Part shown: piece by piece, positions 5,776 to 6,197 of the stretch
Numbering within the stretch: position 1 is the first letter of the stretch
Layout: the number at the start of each line of letters is the position of its first letter
Assembly: GCA_009778425.1 (NCBI GenBank)
Contig: WRJU01000136.1
Coordinates: forward strand, 1 to 6,197
Direction: 5' to 3'
DNA length: 6,197 nucleotides
Source: Pseudomonadota bacterium
GTDB taxonomy: Bacteria; Pseudomonadota; Gammaproteobacteria; Burkholderiales; Rhodocyclaceae
Program-made: the position numbers and the translations under genes
The notes under the pieces: generated by a model
Databases searched by the model: none
What the model was told of the DNA's origin: nothing
The model's input: only the letters and a program-made list of their open reading frames with translations

Positions 5776-6197
5776 ATGATTTCCATCTACCAATTGAAAC
5801 CCGCTTTTCAAGGGTTATTGCGCCCGCTGGTGCGCCGCCTTGCAGTGGCGGGCGTAACTGCCAACGCGGTTACGATCTTGGCGATGATCGTCTCGATACT
5901 CATCGGGGGATGGCTCTACATCGTCAGATGCAATGTCCCCCTCTGGTATCTGCTTGTGCCACTCTGGATGTTTCTGCGCATGGCGCTGAATGCCGTTGAT
6001 GGGATGCTTGCGCGCGAATTCGGGCAAAAAACGCCGCTTGGAGCCTATCTCAACGAGCTGTCGGATGTCATCTCAGATGCCGCGCTCTATCTGCCTTTCG
6101 CGTGGATTGCCCCTTTCAGTTGGCAAACCGTTTGCCTCATCATCGGGTTGTCTGTGGTCTCGGAAATGGCGGGCGCGCTCGGACCGATGGTCGGCGC
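5776..6197 (+). CDS. CDP-alcohol phosphatidyltransferase family membrane protein, YnbA-like (5' part)
   Basis: An open frame of 140 codons from the ATG at 5776 runs off the window. The protein is hydrophobic, with probable membrane segments at about 31-50, 55-71, 103-114 and 118-137. The CDP-alcohol phosphotransferase signature (D-x2-DG-x2-AR-x8-G-x3-D-x3-D) is recognisable at 72-97, but the first and third acidic positions are Asn: Asn72, Asp75-Gly76, Ala79-Arg80, Gly89, Asn93, Asp97; a further Asp101 follows. Members of this superfamily transfer a phosphatidyl or similar group from a CDP-linked donor to an alcohol at the inner membrane, making phospholipids. The N-terminal QLKPAFQGLLRPL and the NAVDGMLARE stretch recall E. 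coli YnbA, which lies next to a CdsA-like gene (ynbB); the same could follow here beyond the window. The tiny ATG at 5771 stops after two codons. No good Shine-Dalgarno is seen; GAGG at 5745-5748 is too far away. Confidence 0.85.
   Translation, partial: MISIYQLKPAFQGLLRPLVRRLAVAGVTANAVTILAMIVSILIGGWLYIVRCNVPLWYLLVPLWMFLRMALNAVDGMLAREFGQKTPLGAYLNELSDVISDAALYLPFAWIAPFSWQTVCLIIGLSVVSEMAGALGPMVG

Noticed and set aside
1..6197. CRISPR array, tRNA, insertion sequence ends, tandem repeats or phage genes.
   Set aside because: Reading both strands I found no regularly spaced repeats, cloverleaf, transposase motif or flanking terminal repeats.

Overview
The window looks like ordinary chromosomal DNA from a GC-rich (roughly 60%) Gram-negative proteobacterium, most likely a betaproteobacterium. 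The reasons are the divergent block gloB <- / -> YafS-like methyltransferase -> rnhA (gloB, yafS and rnhA are neighbours in Escherichia coli too), a SlyD with a histidine-rich tail, and a WspR-type REC-GGDEF regulator. This placement is an inference from gene content and codon style; there is no rRNA or other phylogenetic marker in the window.

Layout. 1-204 (+) is the 3' end of slyD, a metal-binding peptidyl-prolyl isomerase. 255-2279 (+) is a fused double-ATPase subunit of a peptide/nickel-family ABC importer. 2410-3420 (+) is a response regulator with a diguanylate cyclase output domain. It converges on gloB (3423-4202, -), glyoxalase II, with only 2 bp between the stop codons. Across a 93-bp divergent gap a class I SAM methyltransferase-like gene (4296-5099, +) overlaps rnhA (5087-5539, +) by 13 bp. 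A 236-bp intergenic stretch (5540-5775) contains a sharply AT-rich island. After it begins a CDP-alcohol phosphatidyltransferase (5776 to the window edge, +), cut off after 140 codons.

How the genes relate. The set is mostly housekeeping: protein folding and metal handling (SlyD), solute import energised by ATP, c-di-GMP signalling, methylglyoxal detoxification, RNA-DNA hybrid removal and membrane lipid synthesis. Only the methyltransferase-rnhA pair shows overlap typical of translational coupling; slyD and the ABC gene could share a transcript. No transmembrane or solute-binding partner for the ATPase and no sensor kinase for the response regulator is in the window.

I found no tRNA, rRNA, CRISPR array, insertion sequence, prophage or toxin-antitoxin pair, and nothing I would call a new system. 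The points most worth a second look are the Asn-for-Asp changes in the CDP-alcohol phosphotransferase motif, the duplicated four-cysteine signature in the double ATPase, the methyltransferase without a glycine-rich SAM loop, a perfect 7-bp inverted repeat in the gloB/methyltransferase divergent gap, and the AT-rich island after rnhA.
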